A DNA stretch of 64,000 nt from Methanothrix sp. (GCA_029907715.1 JARYLI010000005.1:79349-143348); one strand, 5' to 3'; numbered from the stretch's first letter, positions 40,153-49,812 are shown. Notes: a model not told the origin generated them from the sequence alone. Numbers and translations are program-made.

Positions 40153-40853
40153 GCAGAAGCCACGTTCCTCTTTTAATAGATCTGAAGGGAAGGCGCGTTG
40201 TCATATTCGGCGGTGGGGAAGTGGCAGAGCGCAAGGCCAGGCTTTTCTTGCAGGGCGATCTTGTGGTTGTGAGCAGGGACTTCACCGCGAGCATACTCAG
40301 AATGGCATCTGATGGACTGCTGGAGATCGTGGAGGCAGATCTCATGGGAGAGGATGGTCTGATCATCGCAGAGAGGGCGCTGGAGGGTGCGTTCATCGCC
40401 ATACCTGCAACAAGCGACCATGCGCTGAATGCAGCTCTGGAGGATATTGCGCGCAGGAAGGGGGCGCTCGTGAACAGCGTCGACAGGGTGGGGGAGGTCG
40501 TGGTGCCGTCGATCATAAAAAAGAGGTCTGTGGTCCTCGCGATATCAACAGGGATACCGGCGCTCTCGAGGTACATCCGCATGAATCTGGAGCGTGAGGT
40601 GGAGGTGTACGCTCTTATGGCAGAGCTCCTCAGCAGGATACGGAAAGACCTGAAGGAGATCGTGGAGCCGCAGAGCAGGAGACGTGATCTGCTCTGGTCA
40701 GTGCTCTCCGACAGCTCTGTGTGGTCATGCCTGGAGAAGGGGGAGATCTCGAGCGCCCATGAAAAGGCCTATATGAGAGTCCGGGAGAATCTCACGCCAG
40801 ATGAGCAGGATAACCTCGATGCTGGTGACCCACAAGAAGGCCTCGATCAGTGA
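40149..40853 (+). CDS. Precorrin-2 dehydrogenase / sirohydrochlorin ferrochelatase-type protein (CysG N-terminal/Met8 family)
   Basis: This enzyme oxidises precorrin-2 to sirohydrochlorin, and in some members inserts iron to give siroheme. The NAD-binding loop VVIFGGGEVAERKARLFL and the following LVNSVDRVGEVVVPSIIKKRSVVLAISTGI block with PALSRYIR are clear in 234 residues. It overlaps ahbB by 4 bases and hemA by 53 bases, a long overlap that suggests tight co-expression or a later hemA start. It feeds siroheme for AhbB, and sirohydrochlorin also serves coenzyme F430. Confidence 0.9.
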   Translation: MSRSHVPLLIDLKGRRVVIFGGGEVAERKARLFLQGDLVVVSRDFTASILRMASDGLLEIVEADLMGEDGLIIAERALEGAFIAIPATSDHALNAALEDIARRKGALVNSVDRVGEVVVPSIIKKRSVVLAISTGIPALSRYIRMNLEREVEVYALMAELLSRIRKDLKEIVEPQSRRRDLLWSVLSDSSVWSCLEKGEISSAHEKAYMRVRENLTPDEQDNLDAGDPQEGLDQ

Positions 40854-42054
40854 GATCGAGAACGCATGGCATGGCGATGTCGAGGCTCTACTGAAGTGGG
40901 TCTCCTCGCATGATACCGTCGAGGAGTGCGCGGTCCTCAAGACGTGCAACCGTGTCGAGATATACGTGGTCTCTCCCCGCGGTGAGAAGGTCCTCTTCGA
41001 GATAGCAAAGAAGGCCCGGGTCTCCTCCCGGATAATAGACATCCACGACCACGACGAGTCGCTTCTCCATCTTCTCAGGCTCGCCTCAGGCCTCGAGTCC
41101 ATGATAATAGGGGAGGATCAGATCCTAGGCCAGATGAAGGAGCTCTACAGGATCGCGAAGAGCCTTGGATACACAGGCTGGGTCCTGGACACAGCCTTCA
41201 AGAAGGCGATCCAGGTGGGGAAGCGCGTCCGGAAGGAGACCGCCATAAACGAGCGCTCTGTCTCCGTTGGATCTGCAGCTGTTGATCTCGCCGAGCAGAT
41301 ACTCGGGAGTCTGGAGGGAAAATCTGTGCTGGTAATAGGCGCAGGCGAGACAGGAGAGCTGATATCAAAAGCGCTCGTCTCAAAGAACATAGGCTCTCTC
41401 TATGTGACAAACCGCACATTCGGCACTGCGCTCTCCCTTGCCGCATCTCTGGGGGGCACAGCTGTGCCCTATGAGGAGATGAAGAGGAAGATAAGGGAGG
41501 CGGATGTTGTGATAAGCGCGACCTCAGCGCCCCATTACATACTTCTCAAGGAGGACATAGAGCGCGCGATGGAGGGCAGGAAGAGCAAGCTTCTGATCAT
41601 AGACATAGCAAACCCCAGGGATGTGGATGAGGCCGTGCGTGAGATAGAGGGTGTGGAGCTTCACAACATAGACAGCCTGAAGCAGATAAGCGATGAGAAC
41701 ATGCGGATGAGGATGAAGGAGATCGAGAAGGTCGAGGCCATAATAGAGGAGGAGCTCGATCTTCTCAGGGCCAAGTACAAGAGGAAGGAGGCTGAGGAGC
41801 TTCTTGCGAGGATATACTCAGAGGCTGAGAAGATAAAGGAGCAGGAGGTCAGGAGGGCGATGAACAAGCTCAGCGCCTATCACACTCTGGGGGAGATTGA
41901 GCAGAAGGTCCTCATGGACATGAGCCACTCGATCGTAAACAAGATATTCGCAGAGCCGACAAAGGCTCTGAAAGCCGCGGCTGAGAGGGGCGACACCGAG
42001 ATGCTCAGGTATGCTGCAGATCTCTTCAGGCTGAACCAGGAGGAATCCGATTGA
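40801..42054 (+). CDS. hemA: Glutamyl-tRNA reductase
   Basis: The enzyme reduces Glu-tRNA to glutamate semialdehyde, the first step of tetrapyrrole synthesis. The catalytic cysteine is in [13 protein letters not shown] near residue 50, with [17 protein letters not shown] and the NADPH loop [14 protein letters not shown]-terminal dimerisation helix follows. The start overlaps the previous gene by 53 bases; a later start would cut conserved N-terminal residues ([17 protein letters not shown]), so it is kept. Confidence 0.95.
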   Translation: MSRITSMLVTHKKASISEIENAWHGDVEALLKWVSSHDTVEECAVLKTCNRVEIYVVSPRGEKVLFEIAKKARVSSRIIDIHDHDESLLHLLRLASGLESMIIGEDQILGQMKELYRIAKSLGYTGWVLDTAFKKAIQVGKRVRKETAINERSVSVGSAAVDLAEQILGSLEGKSVLVIGAGETGELISKALVSKNIGSLYVTNRTFGTALSLAASLGGTAVPYEEMKRKIREADVVISATSAPHYILLKEDIERAMEGRKSKLLIIDIANPRDVDEAVREIEGVELHNIDSLKQISDENMRMRMKEIEKVEAIIEEELDLLRAKYKRKEAEELLARIYSEAEKIKEQEVRRAMNKLSAYHTLGEIEQKVLMDMSHSIVNKIFAEPTKALKAAAERGDTEMLRYAADLFRLNQEESD

Positions 42055-43004
42055 GACGCATGAGGCGTTTGAGGAAGCCTGGCATCAGGGATATGGTCGC
42101 AGAGACAAGGCTCTCTGTGAGGGACCTGATAATGCCGGTGTTCGTGGACGAGCGCATTGATGAGCCCGTCCCGATAAACTCAATGCCCGGACAGATGCGG
42201 CAGAGCCTAAACACGGTGGCTGAGGAGGCCGGACGCATCGCGGATCTCGGAATCCCGGCGGTGATACTCTTCGGGATACCCTCCAGAAAGGATGAGATCG
42301 GATCCGGCGCTTACGATCGTGATGGAGTCATACAGAGGGCCGTGAGGTGCATCAAGGAGTCCACAGATCTCGTTGTCATAACAGATCTCTGCCTGTGCGA
42401 GTACACCAGCCACGGCCACTGCGGCGTGGTTCGTGGGCAGGAGATAATTAACGATGAGACGCTCCCCATCCTGGGCAGAACGGCCGTGAGCCAGGCAGAG
42501 GCGGGCGCAGACATCGTCGCTCCGAGCGGGATGATGGACCACATGGTGAGAGCGATAAGGTCGGCTCTTGATGATAATGGTTACAGCGATGTCGCGATCC
42601 TCTCATATGCTGCCAAGTACGCCTCATACTTCTATGGCCCGTTCAGAGAGGCAGCCGAATCCGGATTCGCCTTCGGAGATCGCAGGAGCTACCAGATGGA
42701 TCCCGCGAACGCGAACGAGGCTCTCTGGGAGGTCCAGTTCGATATCGAGGAGGGCGCTGATATGGTCATGGTCAAGCCCGCGATGCCCTATCTGGACATA
42801 CTCCGGATGGTTAAGGATATGTTCGGGATGCCGACTGCTGCTTACCAGGTCAGCGGGGAGTACAGCATGATCATGGCAGCCGCGGAGAGGAACTGGATCG
42901 ATCGAGATGGAGCTATGCTGGAGGCGCTGACATCCATAAAAAGAGCGGGCGCTGATATGATAATCACATACTACGCCAAGGAGTTTGCAGCCAGATTTGG
43001 GTAG
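42051..43004 (+). CDS. hemB: Porphobilinogen synthase
   Basis: This enzyme condenses two 5-aminolevulinate molecules to porphobilinogen. The zinc-site cysteines are in [16 protein letters not shown], which makes it the zinc-dependent type. The Schiff-base lysines lie in [21 protein letters not shown] and [13 protein letters not shown]. The start TTG overlaps the hemA stop by 4 bases. hemL, hemC and hemD do not follow here. Confidence 0.96.
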   Translation: MRRMRRLRKPGIRDMVAETRLSVRDLIMPVFVDERIDEPVPINSMPGQMRQSLNTVAEEAGRIADLGIPAVILFGIPSRKDEIGSGAYDRDGVIQRAVRCIKESTDLVVITDLCLCEYTSHGHCGVVRGQEIINDETLPILGRTAVSQAEAGADIVAPSGMMDHMVRAIRSALDDNGYSDVAILSYAAKYASYFYGPFREAAESGFAFGDRRSYQMDPANANEALWEVQFDIEEGADMVMVKPAMPYLDILRMVKDMFGMPTAAYQVSGEYSMIMAAAERNWIDRDGAMLEALTSIKRAGADMIITYYAKEFAARFG

Positions 43005-43400
43005 TTCATTGATCTAAAAATTCCGGGCCATCCCGGTGATTCGGCGACAGCGATCTTGCCTAAAGATGTCCGCTCTTATGTGCGTAGCAACTTGCAGAGC
43101 ATGCAATTTGGTCGGTGAAAGCATTCATTTGTCGAAACGAACGCATAGCATGACCCCTGCTCCTTCGGGCAAGTCATCAAATGGATAAGAGCGAAGATGT
43201 TGTGCCGGTCGACATTGGTTCGAGTGACAGAGCTTGCCACTCCGAGGGTTCACCGGATGAGGTCGTGTGTTCAGATAACTGATGGAAATTCTGGTATCTG
43301 CATACAATGGCACCAGAGATCGCAATCCTGCGATGCCACCGGCTGCTGGGTCCAATGATCTGAATACACGACCCCACATGAGTCATTTGATTATGAATAC
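43005..43400. other. Gap between hemB and nadA with a MITE copy
   Basis: The convergent genes are 396 bases apart. Apart from the MITE at 43071-43193 nothing gene-like is seen. At about 43212-43245 the minus strand has CGGAGTGGCAAGCTC, which resembles CGGAGTGGCAAACTC near 60149, a short possible repeat. Confidence 0.45.
43071..43193 (-). mobile_element. MITE-like palindrome-ended repeat, copy 3
   Basis: This 123-bp copy is about 97 percent identical to copy 2 at 17157-17279. It is flanked by AAGATGTC on the left and AAGATGTT on the right, a 7-of-8 direct repeat, which fits an 8-base target duplication with one later change. It lies between convergent hemB and nadA. Confidence 0.88.
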
Positions 43401-44294
43401 TCAGATGGCGAGCATCCTCTCAATCGCACGCCTCGCCCTGACCGCTGTGCTCTGTGGAACCTCCACCCTGGGAGTGAGCGTCTCAAGCGCCCGCAGTACC
43501 TTCTTCAGCGATGTCTTCTTCATATCCTCGCATACAGCGCCGGTGCTGAGCGGATAGAACCTCTTCTCGGGGTTCTCGGCGCAGAGCCTGTGGAGGATCC
43601 CGACCTCTGTCCCTATTATGAACTCTTCCGCGCCGCTGGCTCTCGCGTGTTTCAGCATACCCGAGGTGCTGTAGACGCCATCTGCCAGATCTATGACCTC
43701 AGGCCTGCACTCAGGATGAACTAGAAGCTCCGCGTTCGGGTGCTTTCTCCTTGCCTCCAGGACGTCAGATGCGGTGTATCTGTCGTGGACGTAGCAGTAT
43801 CCGTTCCAGGGGATTATCCTCTTGTCGGTGTGTCTGGCGACATAAGCCGCCAGGTTCCTGTCCGGTATGAACAGAATCTCTTCGGCGTCGAGGGCGTTAA
43901 CGACCTGCACGCCGTTGGCGGATGTGCAGCATATATCGCTCTCAGCCTTGACATCAGCTGAGGAATTGACGTAGCAGACCACTGCAGCATCAGGATGTCT
44001 TTCTCTCAGCGATCTCACATCCTGAGGCGAGATCATCTGTGCCATGGGGCAGCAGGCGCTCCTGTCCGGATGTATGACGATCTTCTCCGGAGAGAGTATG
44101 GCTGCTGTCTGCGCCATGAAGTCCACGCCGCAGAAGACGAGTACCTTGCAGTCGATTGTGGCTGCGGCCCTGCTGAGCTCCAGGGAGTCACCGGTGAGAT
44201 CGGCGATGTCCTGCACATCTCCGGGCTGGTAGTTGTGCGCGAGTATGATGGCATTTCTATCAGACTTCAGCCTCAGTATCTCCTTCTCAAACAT
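43401..44294 (-). CDS. nadA: Quinolinate synthase
   Basis: NadA makes quinolinate from iminoaspartate and dihydroxyacetone phosphate with a [4Fe-4S] cluster. The three cluster cysteines are in DRSACCPMAQ, NGYCYVH and TGAVCEDM, as in archaeal enzymes. The N-terminal AHNYQPGDVQDIADLTGDSLEL is diagnostic. ATG 44294 (MFEKEILRLK) fits relatives; 44321 adds nine residues. Its substrate comes from NadX and its product goes to NadC, whose genes are together at 56.6-58.3 kb. Confidence 0.95.
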   Translation of the reverse strand: MFEKEILRLKSDRNAIILAHNYQPGDVQDIADLTGDSLELSRAAATIDCKVLVFCGVDFMAQTAAILSPEKIVIHPDRSACCPMAQMISPQDVRSLRERHPDAAVVCYVNSSADVKAESDICCTSANGVQVVNALDAEEILFIPDRNLAAYVARHTDKRIIPWNGYCYVHDRYTASDVLEARRKHPNAELLVHPECRPEVIDLADGVYSTSGMLKHARASGAEEFIIGTEVGILHRLCAENPEKRFYPLSTGAVCEDMKKTSLKKVLRALETLTPRVEVPQSTAVRARRAIERMLAI

Positions 44295-44393
44295 AATAGT
44301 CCGGATCTGATGATGAGTCATTGTTTAAAAAGGCTGCTGTCAATAAAATGGTGCGTTTAGTCCCGAAAGTCTTGACTTTATAGTATTCAGTAT

Positions 44394-44517
44394 CGCTCTT
44401 ATCCATCTGATAACTTGCCCGAAGAGGCACCAGTCACGCTGTGCGCTCGTGGCGAGCGAATGAGTGCATTAAGAAACCGGCCTGCATATCCTTCAAGTTG
44501 CTGAATACATAAGAGCA
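44394..44517 (+). mobile_element. MITE-like palindrome-ended repeat, copy 4, inside the IS remnant
   Basis: The element starts CGCTCTTATCCATCTGATAA and ends TGAATACATAAGAGCA. It is flanked by TTCAGTAT and TTCCGTAT (7 of 8 identical). It interrupts the left end of IS copy 2, so it arrived after that element. Confidence 0.87.
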
Positions 44518-44592
44518 TTCCGTATAAGTTGATATAATATTGCACGTCACATAAAATCATCTATAAAGTATGACACATCCATTAGATTTTAA

Positions 44593-44916
44593 ATGGATTT
44601 ACATGAAGTGACGCAAAGGACTATATATACCCAATCCTGCTGGGTGAGAAATCGTAACAGAGTGGTAAAGCTGAACGAGCGCAAGATTCGGTATAAAGTT
44701 CGGGAGAAGATCAAGAACAGGAGCAACAAAAGGATCGCAGCTGAGATGAAGGTGAGCGTCTCCACGGTTAAGCGTGTCTTGAGGCATTATCTGAGAACGG
44801 GGGAGCTGATATCGATAAAGAAGTTTGGCCGGCCGAGGAAGGAGATCGAGCCTGAGTTAGAGGATCTGATGTATTTGCTCAATATGGTGAGCGTGCTTGA
44901 GTTACTGATCAAGTGA
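44593..44916 (+). pseudogene. IS481-like transposase, N-terminal part
   Basis: The frame encodes NRNRVVKLNERKIRYKVREK and NKRIAAEMKVSVSTVKRVLR, nearly the same as copy 1 (minus strand, 17777-17990). It continues GRPRKEIEPELEDLM and then ends in VSVLELLIK and a stop, which belongs to a different repeat (44871-44991). The first residues before YTQSCWVRN are not transposase-like. Confidence 0.8.
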
Positions 44917-44991
44917 AGCTGCTATGGCAGAGTCGTTCATCCAGAGATCCGTCGAGATGGCAATTTAGCTCAACGTGTTATGCATGTTCGA
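44871..44991 (+). repeat. Intergenic repeat shared with 60819-60945
   Basis: The stretch from GTATTTGCTC through GAGCGTGCTTGAGTTACTGA to TCAACGTGTTATGCATGTTC recurs at 60819-60945 with about 80 percent identity by eye. It replaces the middle of the IS481-like transposase here, so it is a separate repeat unit or the scar of a recombination. Confidence 0.7.
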
Positions 44992-45039
44992 AATGGAACG
45001 ATACGTACGAAAAGAATCGAAATAGGTTCGAAAATTTTG

Positions 45040-45185
45040 ACAATTTCGTGAACAGGTACAACACGGTCCGGTACCATGAGGCACTCGACTCAAAACACTA
45101 TCTGCAAACACCATCAGATGCATTCTGGGCCAGACTGCCACCAGCATGCATCCTCAGAGTATTCCTCGATCGAATGGATCGTTAA
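45040..45185 (+). pseudogene. IS481-like transposase, C-terminal part
   Basis: The frame reads FENFDNFVNRYNTVRYHEAL, then LQTPSDAFWARLP and ends at TAA 45183-45185. The YN-RxHEAL and TPxxAF blocks are the C-terminal signature of IS481/IS3-type transposases. The part in between (catalytic core) is missing from this copy. Confidence 0.75.
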
Positions 45186-45300
45186 CCATGTTGAAACACC
45201 CTTCAAACGCCGACGGTATAAAGATCAGAGGTTTCGGGACTAAACACTTCCACCCGTAACCCAAAAAAATGATATCGTTTACATGCCCAACTGAGGGCTG

Positions 45301-47538
45301 ATGTCCTACCTGGTCCATCCGCTTCTCAAACCGGAGACCGTGGAGAAGCGGCTCTTTCAGATAGATCTGGCCGCCAGAGCGCTGCGCGGATCGACGCTGG
45401 TTGTGATGCCAACCGGTCTGGGAAAGACCATCGTGGCGCTGATGGTCCTGCTTGCTCGCCTCGAGAGGGGCAGGGTTCTCTTCCTGGCGCCGACGCGCCC
45501 ACTGGTGGAGCAGCATGCAGCATTCCTCCGCAGAGTTCTCACAGCTCCGGAGTATGTCGCATCTGTGACGGGGGAGACGGACCCTGACAGCAGGGCTGAG
45601 ATATGGAAGAGCAGCAGGATAGCAGTCTCGACCCCTCAGGTCGTGGAGAACGATCTCCTCTCAGGCAGGATGGATCTCAGGGATGTATCGCTTGTGATAT
45701 TCGATGAGGCGCACAGGGCGACGGGAAACTACGCCTACGTATACATAGCAGACCGCTACAGGAGAGAGGCCAGGGACCCCCTTGTTCTGGGCATGACAGC
45801 AAGCCCGGGAAGTGAAGCAGAGAGGGTGGCTGAAATCTGCACCAACCTCGGGATAGAGAGCATCGAGATGAAGAGCGAGAACGATCCCGACGTCGCCCCC
45901 TTCGTCCATCACAGGGAGATAGAGTGGATAAAGGTGGAGGTGCCGGAGCAGCTCCAGAAGATACGTGGCGAGATCGAGAGGCTCGTGAGCGAGAGGATGG
46001 AGGAGATCAACAGCCTGGGGATGTGCAGGATAGATCCCAGGACATCAAAGGGAGAGCTTCTCGACCTGCAGAGGCGGTTCAGCAGCGCGCTCGCACGTGG
46101 GCCGAATCAGAACGTCTTCAGGGGGATCTCTCTGCTCGCGGAGATCCTGAAGCTCAAGCACGCAGTCGAGCTCGCGGAGACGCAGGGGGTGAGCGCTCTG
46201 AGACAGTACCTGGAGCGTCTGGCCCAGGAGGCGAGATCGAGAGGCGGATCGAAGGCATCCCGCAGGCTCATGGAGGATCCAAGGATACAGCACATTCTCT
46301 CCCTCCTGGAGGACATGGATCTGGAACACCCCAAGCTCAGCAGGGCGCTGGAGATCATCGAGGATCAGCTCGAAGAAGCTCCGGAATCCAGGATAATCGT
46401 GTTCACAAACTATCGCGACACAGCGACAGCGCTTCTCAGGTTTCTCCAGTCAAACGCCTCTGATGTGGTGAAACCCGTTCGTTTTGTCGGCCAGGCGAGC
46501 AGGGAGAATGATGAGGGGTTGAGCCAGAGGAAGCAGTCGGAGATACTGGAGAAGTTCAGAGCTGGAGAGTACAATGTTCTCATAGCGACCTCTGTTGGAG
46601 AGGAGGGCATAGACATACCGTCCACGGATATGGTTCTGTTCTATGAGCCCGTGCCCTCTGAGATAAGAAGCATACAGCGCAAGGGCAGAACAGGGCGCGC
46701 AAGGGCAGGCCGGGTGGTCGTGCTGATCGCGAAGGGAACCAGGGACGAGGCATACTACTGGATAAGCGATCGGAAGGAGCGGACCATGAGGAGGCAGCTC
46801 CAGGGCATGGCAGAGCCCCTGCCTGTTGACTCTGCTGGCGTTACAGCGAGGGCGTCGAGGCAGATCAGCATCACTGAGATCTGCGAGCCTGATGAGGACC
46901 TGCCTCTCATAATCATCGATCCACGTGAGCGCGATATGGCCAGGCTTCTCGAGAAGTCGGGTCTCAGAATAGTCCTGAGGTCTCTGGAGGTGGGGGATTA
47001 CGTCCTCTCCGAGCGGCTCGGCATAGAGCGCAAAACAGCGGACGATCTCATCGATTCGATCGTGGATCCTGAGCGGGATCTGTTCAGGCAGATAGGAGAT
47101 CTGGCCAGAACATACGACCGACCGCTGCTGATCATAGAGGGCCAGAACCTTTACGCCCGACAGGTCCATCCGAATGCGGTGAGGGGTATCCTGGCCACGA
47201 TAGCAGTGGATTTCGGAGTCCCGATCGTGCCGACAGCCAGCATGGAGGAGAGCGCAGCCCTCATATCACTGATGGCGAGAAGGGAGCACGAGGCCGGCTA
47301 CAGGGATGTGAAGCCGCACGGCAGGAAGACCTCCAGAACGCTGAAGGAGCAGCAGGAGTACCTCATATCAGCGCTCCCAGGAGTCGGGCCGTCAGTTGCG
47401 CGCAGCCTCCTGCGCCACTTCGGATCTGTGGAGAGAATCATGACAGCGAGCGAAGATGAGCTGATGGCTGTGGAGAAGGTCGGCCCGAAGACGGCTGCCA
47501 GGATCAGGGAGATCGTGGCAGGCGAATACAGGGGTTAG
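45301..47538 (+). CDS. hef: Hef-type helicase/nuclease (XPF/FANCM family)
   Basis: Hef processes stalled replication forks. The 745 residues contain a full superfamily 2 helicase (MPTGLGKTIVALMVLLARL, DEAH in VIFDEAHRATGN, QRKGRTGRARAG), then the XPF-type nuclease with GIERKTADDLIDSI near residue 577, and two helix-hairpin-helix units (LPGVGPSVARSLLRHFGS and VEKVGPKTAARI). Both halves look intact. The first ATG is used. Confidence 0.95.
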   Translation: MSYLVHPLLKPETVEKRLFQIDLAARALRGSTLVVMPTGLGKTIVALMVLLARLERGRVLFLAPTRPLVEQHAAFLRRVLTAPEYVASVTGETDPDSRAEIWKSSRIAVSTPQVVENDLLSGRMDLRDVSLVIFDEAHRATGNYAYVYIADRYRREARDPLVLGMTASPGSEAERVAEICTNLGIESIEMKSENDPDVAPFVHHREIEWIKVEVPEQLQKIRGEIERLVSERMEEINSLGMCRIDPRTSKGELLDLQRRFSSALARGPNQNVFRGISLLAEILKLKHAVELAETQGVSALRQYLERLAQEARSRGGSKASRRLMEDPRIQHILSLLEDMDLEHPKLSRALEIIEDQLEEAPESRIIVFTNYRDTATALLRFLQSNASDVVKPVRFVGQASRENDEGLSQRKQSEILEKFRAGEYNVLIATSVGEEGIDIPSTDMVLFYEPVPSEIRSIQRKGRTGRARAGRVVVLIAKGTRDEAYYWISDRKERTMRRQLQGMAEPLPVDSAGVTARASRQISITEICEPDEDLPLIIIDPRERDMARLLEKSGLRIVLRSLEVGDYVLSERLGIERKTADDLIDSIVDPERDLFRQIGDLARTYDRPLLIIEGQNLYARQVHPNAVRGILATIAVDFGVPIVPTASMEESAALISLMARREHEAGYRDVKPHGRKTSRTLKEQQEYLISALPGVGPSVARSLLRHFGSVERIMTASEDELMAVEKVGPKTAARIREIVAGEYRG

Positions 47539-47884
47539 ACCCCTCAGATGGACTTTGAAGTCCCAGTGAATAGCATCATATGAGCTGTGCTCGAGCCACG
47601 CAATACAGGAAGCTCCGCTCATCGGGCTGATAGAGATTGGCAGGGCATAAACTCTGGAGTATTCCTATTAACCCCCATTTCTACGATCTGCCCATGTCGC
47701 TAAGTAATTGTATAGATGCTGTTTTATATCAAAAAAGCATGTTTTTAGGGATCCTCTCTGGTCTTCAGACCGGAGAGGGGGATCATCAGCATACTGGAGA
47801 AATTGACCAATCCCAAAATCCCGGCCCTGTCCGATGAACCGCCTGGAGCCGTTTGTAAAATCACAGCGAACTCAGCGGGCACCC
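47539..47884. other. Gap between convergent hef and purF
   Basis: Apart from the hairpin at 47750-47784, the 346 bases hold an AT-rich tract (TTTTATATCAAAAAAGCATG near 47720) and no supported gene. Confidence 0.5.
47750..47784. terminator. Strong hairpin between convergent genes hef and purF
   Basis: GATCCTCTCTGGTCT and AGACCGGAGAGGGGGATC face each other around a two-base turn, forming a stem of more than twelve pairs with a small bulge. The preceding tract GTTTTTAGG is T-rich. It may end transcription on either strand or belong to a small RNA. Confidence 0.5.
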
Positions 47885-49339
47885 TCATGCCTGCTCTGCC
47901 TCGCCATCATTCTCATCATCCTCCCCATCATCGGGAGGGAAGTCTGTCAGCCGTCTTTGTGAGCTCACGGACCTCTCACCAGGTATATCCAAAGGGTATA
48001 TACCAGTGAGGCAGCCGGTGCAGAAGTGATCTCCTGGAAGTCCTATCGCTCTTATCAATCCATCGAGGCTCACGTATCCCAGAGAGTCCGCGTCTATGAC
48101 ACTCTCGACACCTGCGACGGTCTTGTGCGCTGCTATCAGCTCATCCCTGCTCGCCATATCGATCCCGAGGTAGCAGGGCGCGATTATCGGCGGGCTTCCT
48201 ATCCTCACGTGGACCTTCCTCGCTCCAGCATCCTTGACCATCTTCACGATCCTGCGGCTCGTGGTGCCTCTGACTATGCTGTCGTCCACCAGAACGACGC
48301 GCTGCCCCTCGATGTTCGGCCTGATGGTGTTCATCTTCATGCGCACCGCAGCCTCTCTCATAGATTGATCTGGCATGATGAAAGTCCTCCCAACGTAGCG
48401 GTTCTTCATGAGGCACTCCTTGTACCGTATACCGGAGCGCTGGTGGTATCCGACAGCCATGGTGATCCCGGAGTCGGGAATCGGGGAGACAACATCCGCA
48501 TCTGCTGGATGCTCATCTGCGAGGATTGAGCCTATGTTCACCCTGACATCGTAGATGAGCTTTTTATCCATGATGCTGTCAGGCCTCGCGAAGTAGACAT
48601 ACTCGAATATGCAGTGAGCAGGTCGTGGAGAGTTCACGAGCCTGATGCACTTCATCCCTCCATCTCTCAGCATGACCATCTCGCCCGGAGCTACATCTCT
48701 TATGAGCCTGCCGTTGAGCGCATCGATGGCGACGCTCTCAGATGCCACCATAAATCCATCATCGAGCGCCCCGATGCACAGCGGCTTTATCCCGAGCGGA
48801 TCTCTGAGTCCGATAACAGTGTCATTGCACATTATCGCCAGAGAATAGGAGCCCACGAGCCTGCGCATTACGGCTCTTATGGCATCTGCGAGATCGTATC
48901 GCTGAATCTCTTTCACAAGAAGGTGAGCTATGACCTCTGTGTCTGATGTCGTTGAAAAGATATCACCCGCGCCCTCAAGCTCTGACCTCAGCGCCTCTGA
49001 GTTCACCAGGTTTCCGTTGTGTGCTACTGCGATGGTCTTCTCCCTGTATTTAACAAGAATCGGCTGGCTGTTCTCCAGCGTGTGTGCGCCTGATGTGGGA
49101 TAGCGGACATGCCCTATCCCCACAGGCCCCGGTAGAAGTTTGATCTGGGTATCGGTGAAGACGTCCGCGACCAGCCCCAGCCCCCGGTAACTGTGGATGG
49201 ACTTCCCATCATGCACACAGATGCCGGCTGCCTCCTGGCCGCGGTGCTGCAGTGCATGCAGGGCGTAGTAGATCCTCTTCGCCACGCTTTTGTTCGTGTC
49301 CCCCAACGAGATCCCAACGACCCCGCATGCATCTCGCAT
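47885..49339 (-). CDS. purF: Amidophosphoribosyltransferase
   Basis: PurF commits PRPP to purine synthesis. The glutamine-amidotransferase nucleophile follows a four-residue leader (MRDA-CGVVGISLGD), which must be removed to expose Cys5. The PRPP loop is VVLVDDSIVRGTTSRRIV. Cysteines near the C terminus (HFCTGCLTGIYPLD) and HCIFEYVYFARPDS are like the [4Fe-4S] type of Bacillus. The 484 residues are normal. Three bases separate it from rpl37e upstream. Confidence 0.96.
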   Translation of the reverse strand: MRDACGVVGISLGDTNKSVAKRIYYALHALQHRGQEAAGICVHDGKSIHSYRGLGLVADVFTDTQIKLLPGPVGIGHVRYPTSGAHTLENSQPILVKYREKTIAVAHNGNLVNSEALRSELEGAGDIFSTTSDTEVIAHLLVKEIQRYDLADAIRAVMRRLVGSYSLAIMCNDTVIGLRDPLGIKPLCIGALDDGFMVASESVAIDALNGRLIRDVAPGEMVMLRDGGMKCIRLVNSPRPAHCIFEYVYFARPDSIMDKKLIYDVRVNIGSILADEHPADADVVSPIPDSGITMAVGYHQRSGIRYKECLMKNRYVGRTFIMPDQSMREAAVRMKMNTIRPNIEGQRVVLVDDSIVRGTTSRRIVKMVKDAGARKVHVRIGSPPIIAPCYLGIDMASRDELIAAHKTVAGVESVIDADSLGYVSLDGLIRAIGLPGDHFCTGCLTGIYPLDIPGERSVSSQRRLTDFPPDDGEDDENDGEAEQA

Positions 49340-49342
49340 ATC

Positions 49343-49513
49343 TCAGTATCCAGCCTTACGCATCCACTTGTAACTTCTGAGCCTCTTCGACCTGCCGAAA
49401 CCGCAAGCAACGCATGTCTTTCTGTTGAAGTTGTATGAGAGCCTGCCGCATCTCCTGCACCTTACATGCGTTCTCTTGTGACATTTGCCCATAGAGGGCG
49501 TGCCTTTGCTCAT
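49343..49513 (-). CDS. rpl37e: Large ribosomal subunit protein L37e
   Basis: This small zinc-binding protein has two CxxC pairs, [23 protein letters not shown] 49513 ([10 protein letters not shown]) gives 56 residues; the longer frame from 49555 would cross the LSm gene end. The pair LSm-rpl37e is conserved in archaea. Confidence 0.95.
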   Translation of the reverse strand: MSKGTPSMGKCHKRTHVRCRRCGRLSYNFNRKTCVACGFGRSKRLRSYKWMRKAGY

Positions 49514-49523
49514 CTGGTTCACC

Positions 49524-49739
49524 TCATGGCGATATGTAGACGACGTTGTCCCCACGCACTATCACAGCACCGATCTTGCGTGCTGTGCCCTCTGCAATCT
49601 CCTCTGTGTTCTCCAGTACCAGGTTCATGTGTATGTCATATCCCTGGAGCTCTCCGCGAAATGCCCTTCCATCCTTGAGCTTCACTATCACGGGCGAATT
49701 TAGCGATTCGTTCAAAATATCAAGCGGCCTCTGAGCCAT
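49524..49739 (-). CDS. Sm-like archaeal protein (LSm)
   Basis: LSm proteins form a heptameric ring that binds U-rich RNA. Sm1 ([28 protein letters not shown]) and Sm2 ([12 protein letters not shown]) are complete in 71 residues from ATG 49739. Ten bases separate it from L37e. The shared TATA-like element at 49801-49812 probably drives this gene and the divergent PUA gene. Confidence 0.94.
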   Translation of the reverse strand: MAQRPLDILNESLNSPVIVKLKDGRAFRGELQGYDIHMNLVLENTEEIAEGTARKIGAVIVRGDNVVYISP

Positions 49740-49800
49740 CAACTCCTCTCCACGCTGATGTACCAGCAAAATGCTTATCAGCACGTGACTGTCTCGTTGC

Positions 49801-49812
49801 ATATTTAAATTT
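49801..49812. promoter_or_regulatory. Shared TATA-like element for LSm (minus) and PUA protein (plus)
   Basis: ATATTTAAATTT is near-palindromic and lies 62 bases before the LSm ATG and 21 bases before ATG 49833 of the PUA gene. One box could be used in both directions. The plus-strand transcript would be leaderless. Confidence 0.5.

Larger units (their letters stand above)
44355..45255 (+). mobile_element. Internally deleted IS481-like insertion sequence, copy 2
   Basis: Both ends carry GTTTAGTCCCGAAA in opposite orientation (44355-44368 and 45232-45245), and at the right end the repeat may extend to GGGTGG on the minus strand (45250-45255), as in copy 1. Inside are the transposase N-terminal HTH region (44593-44870) and the C-terminal region (45040-45185), while the catalytic middle is replaced by other sequence. 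A MITE copy and about 120 further bases interrupt the left end. It cannot encode an active transposase. Confidence 0.8.

Noticed and set aside
43212..43245. Short similarity between this place (minus strand) and 60140-60175 (CGGAGTGGCAA)
   Set aside because: About 15 strongly matching bases with weak flanks; too little to call a repeat without a genome search.
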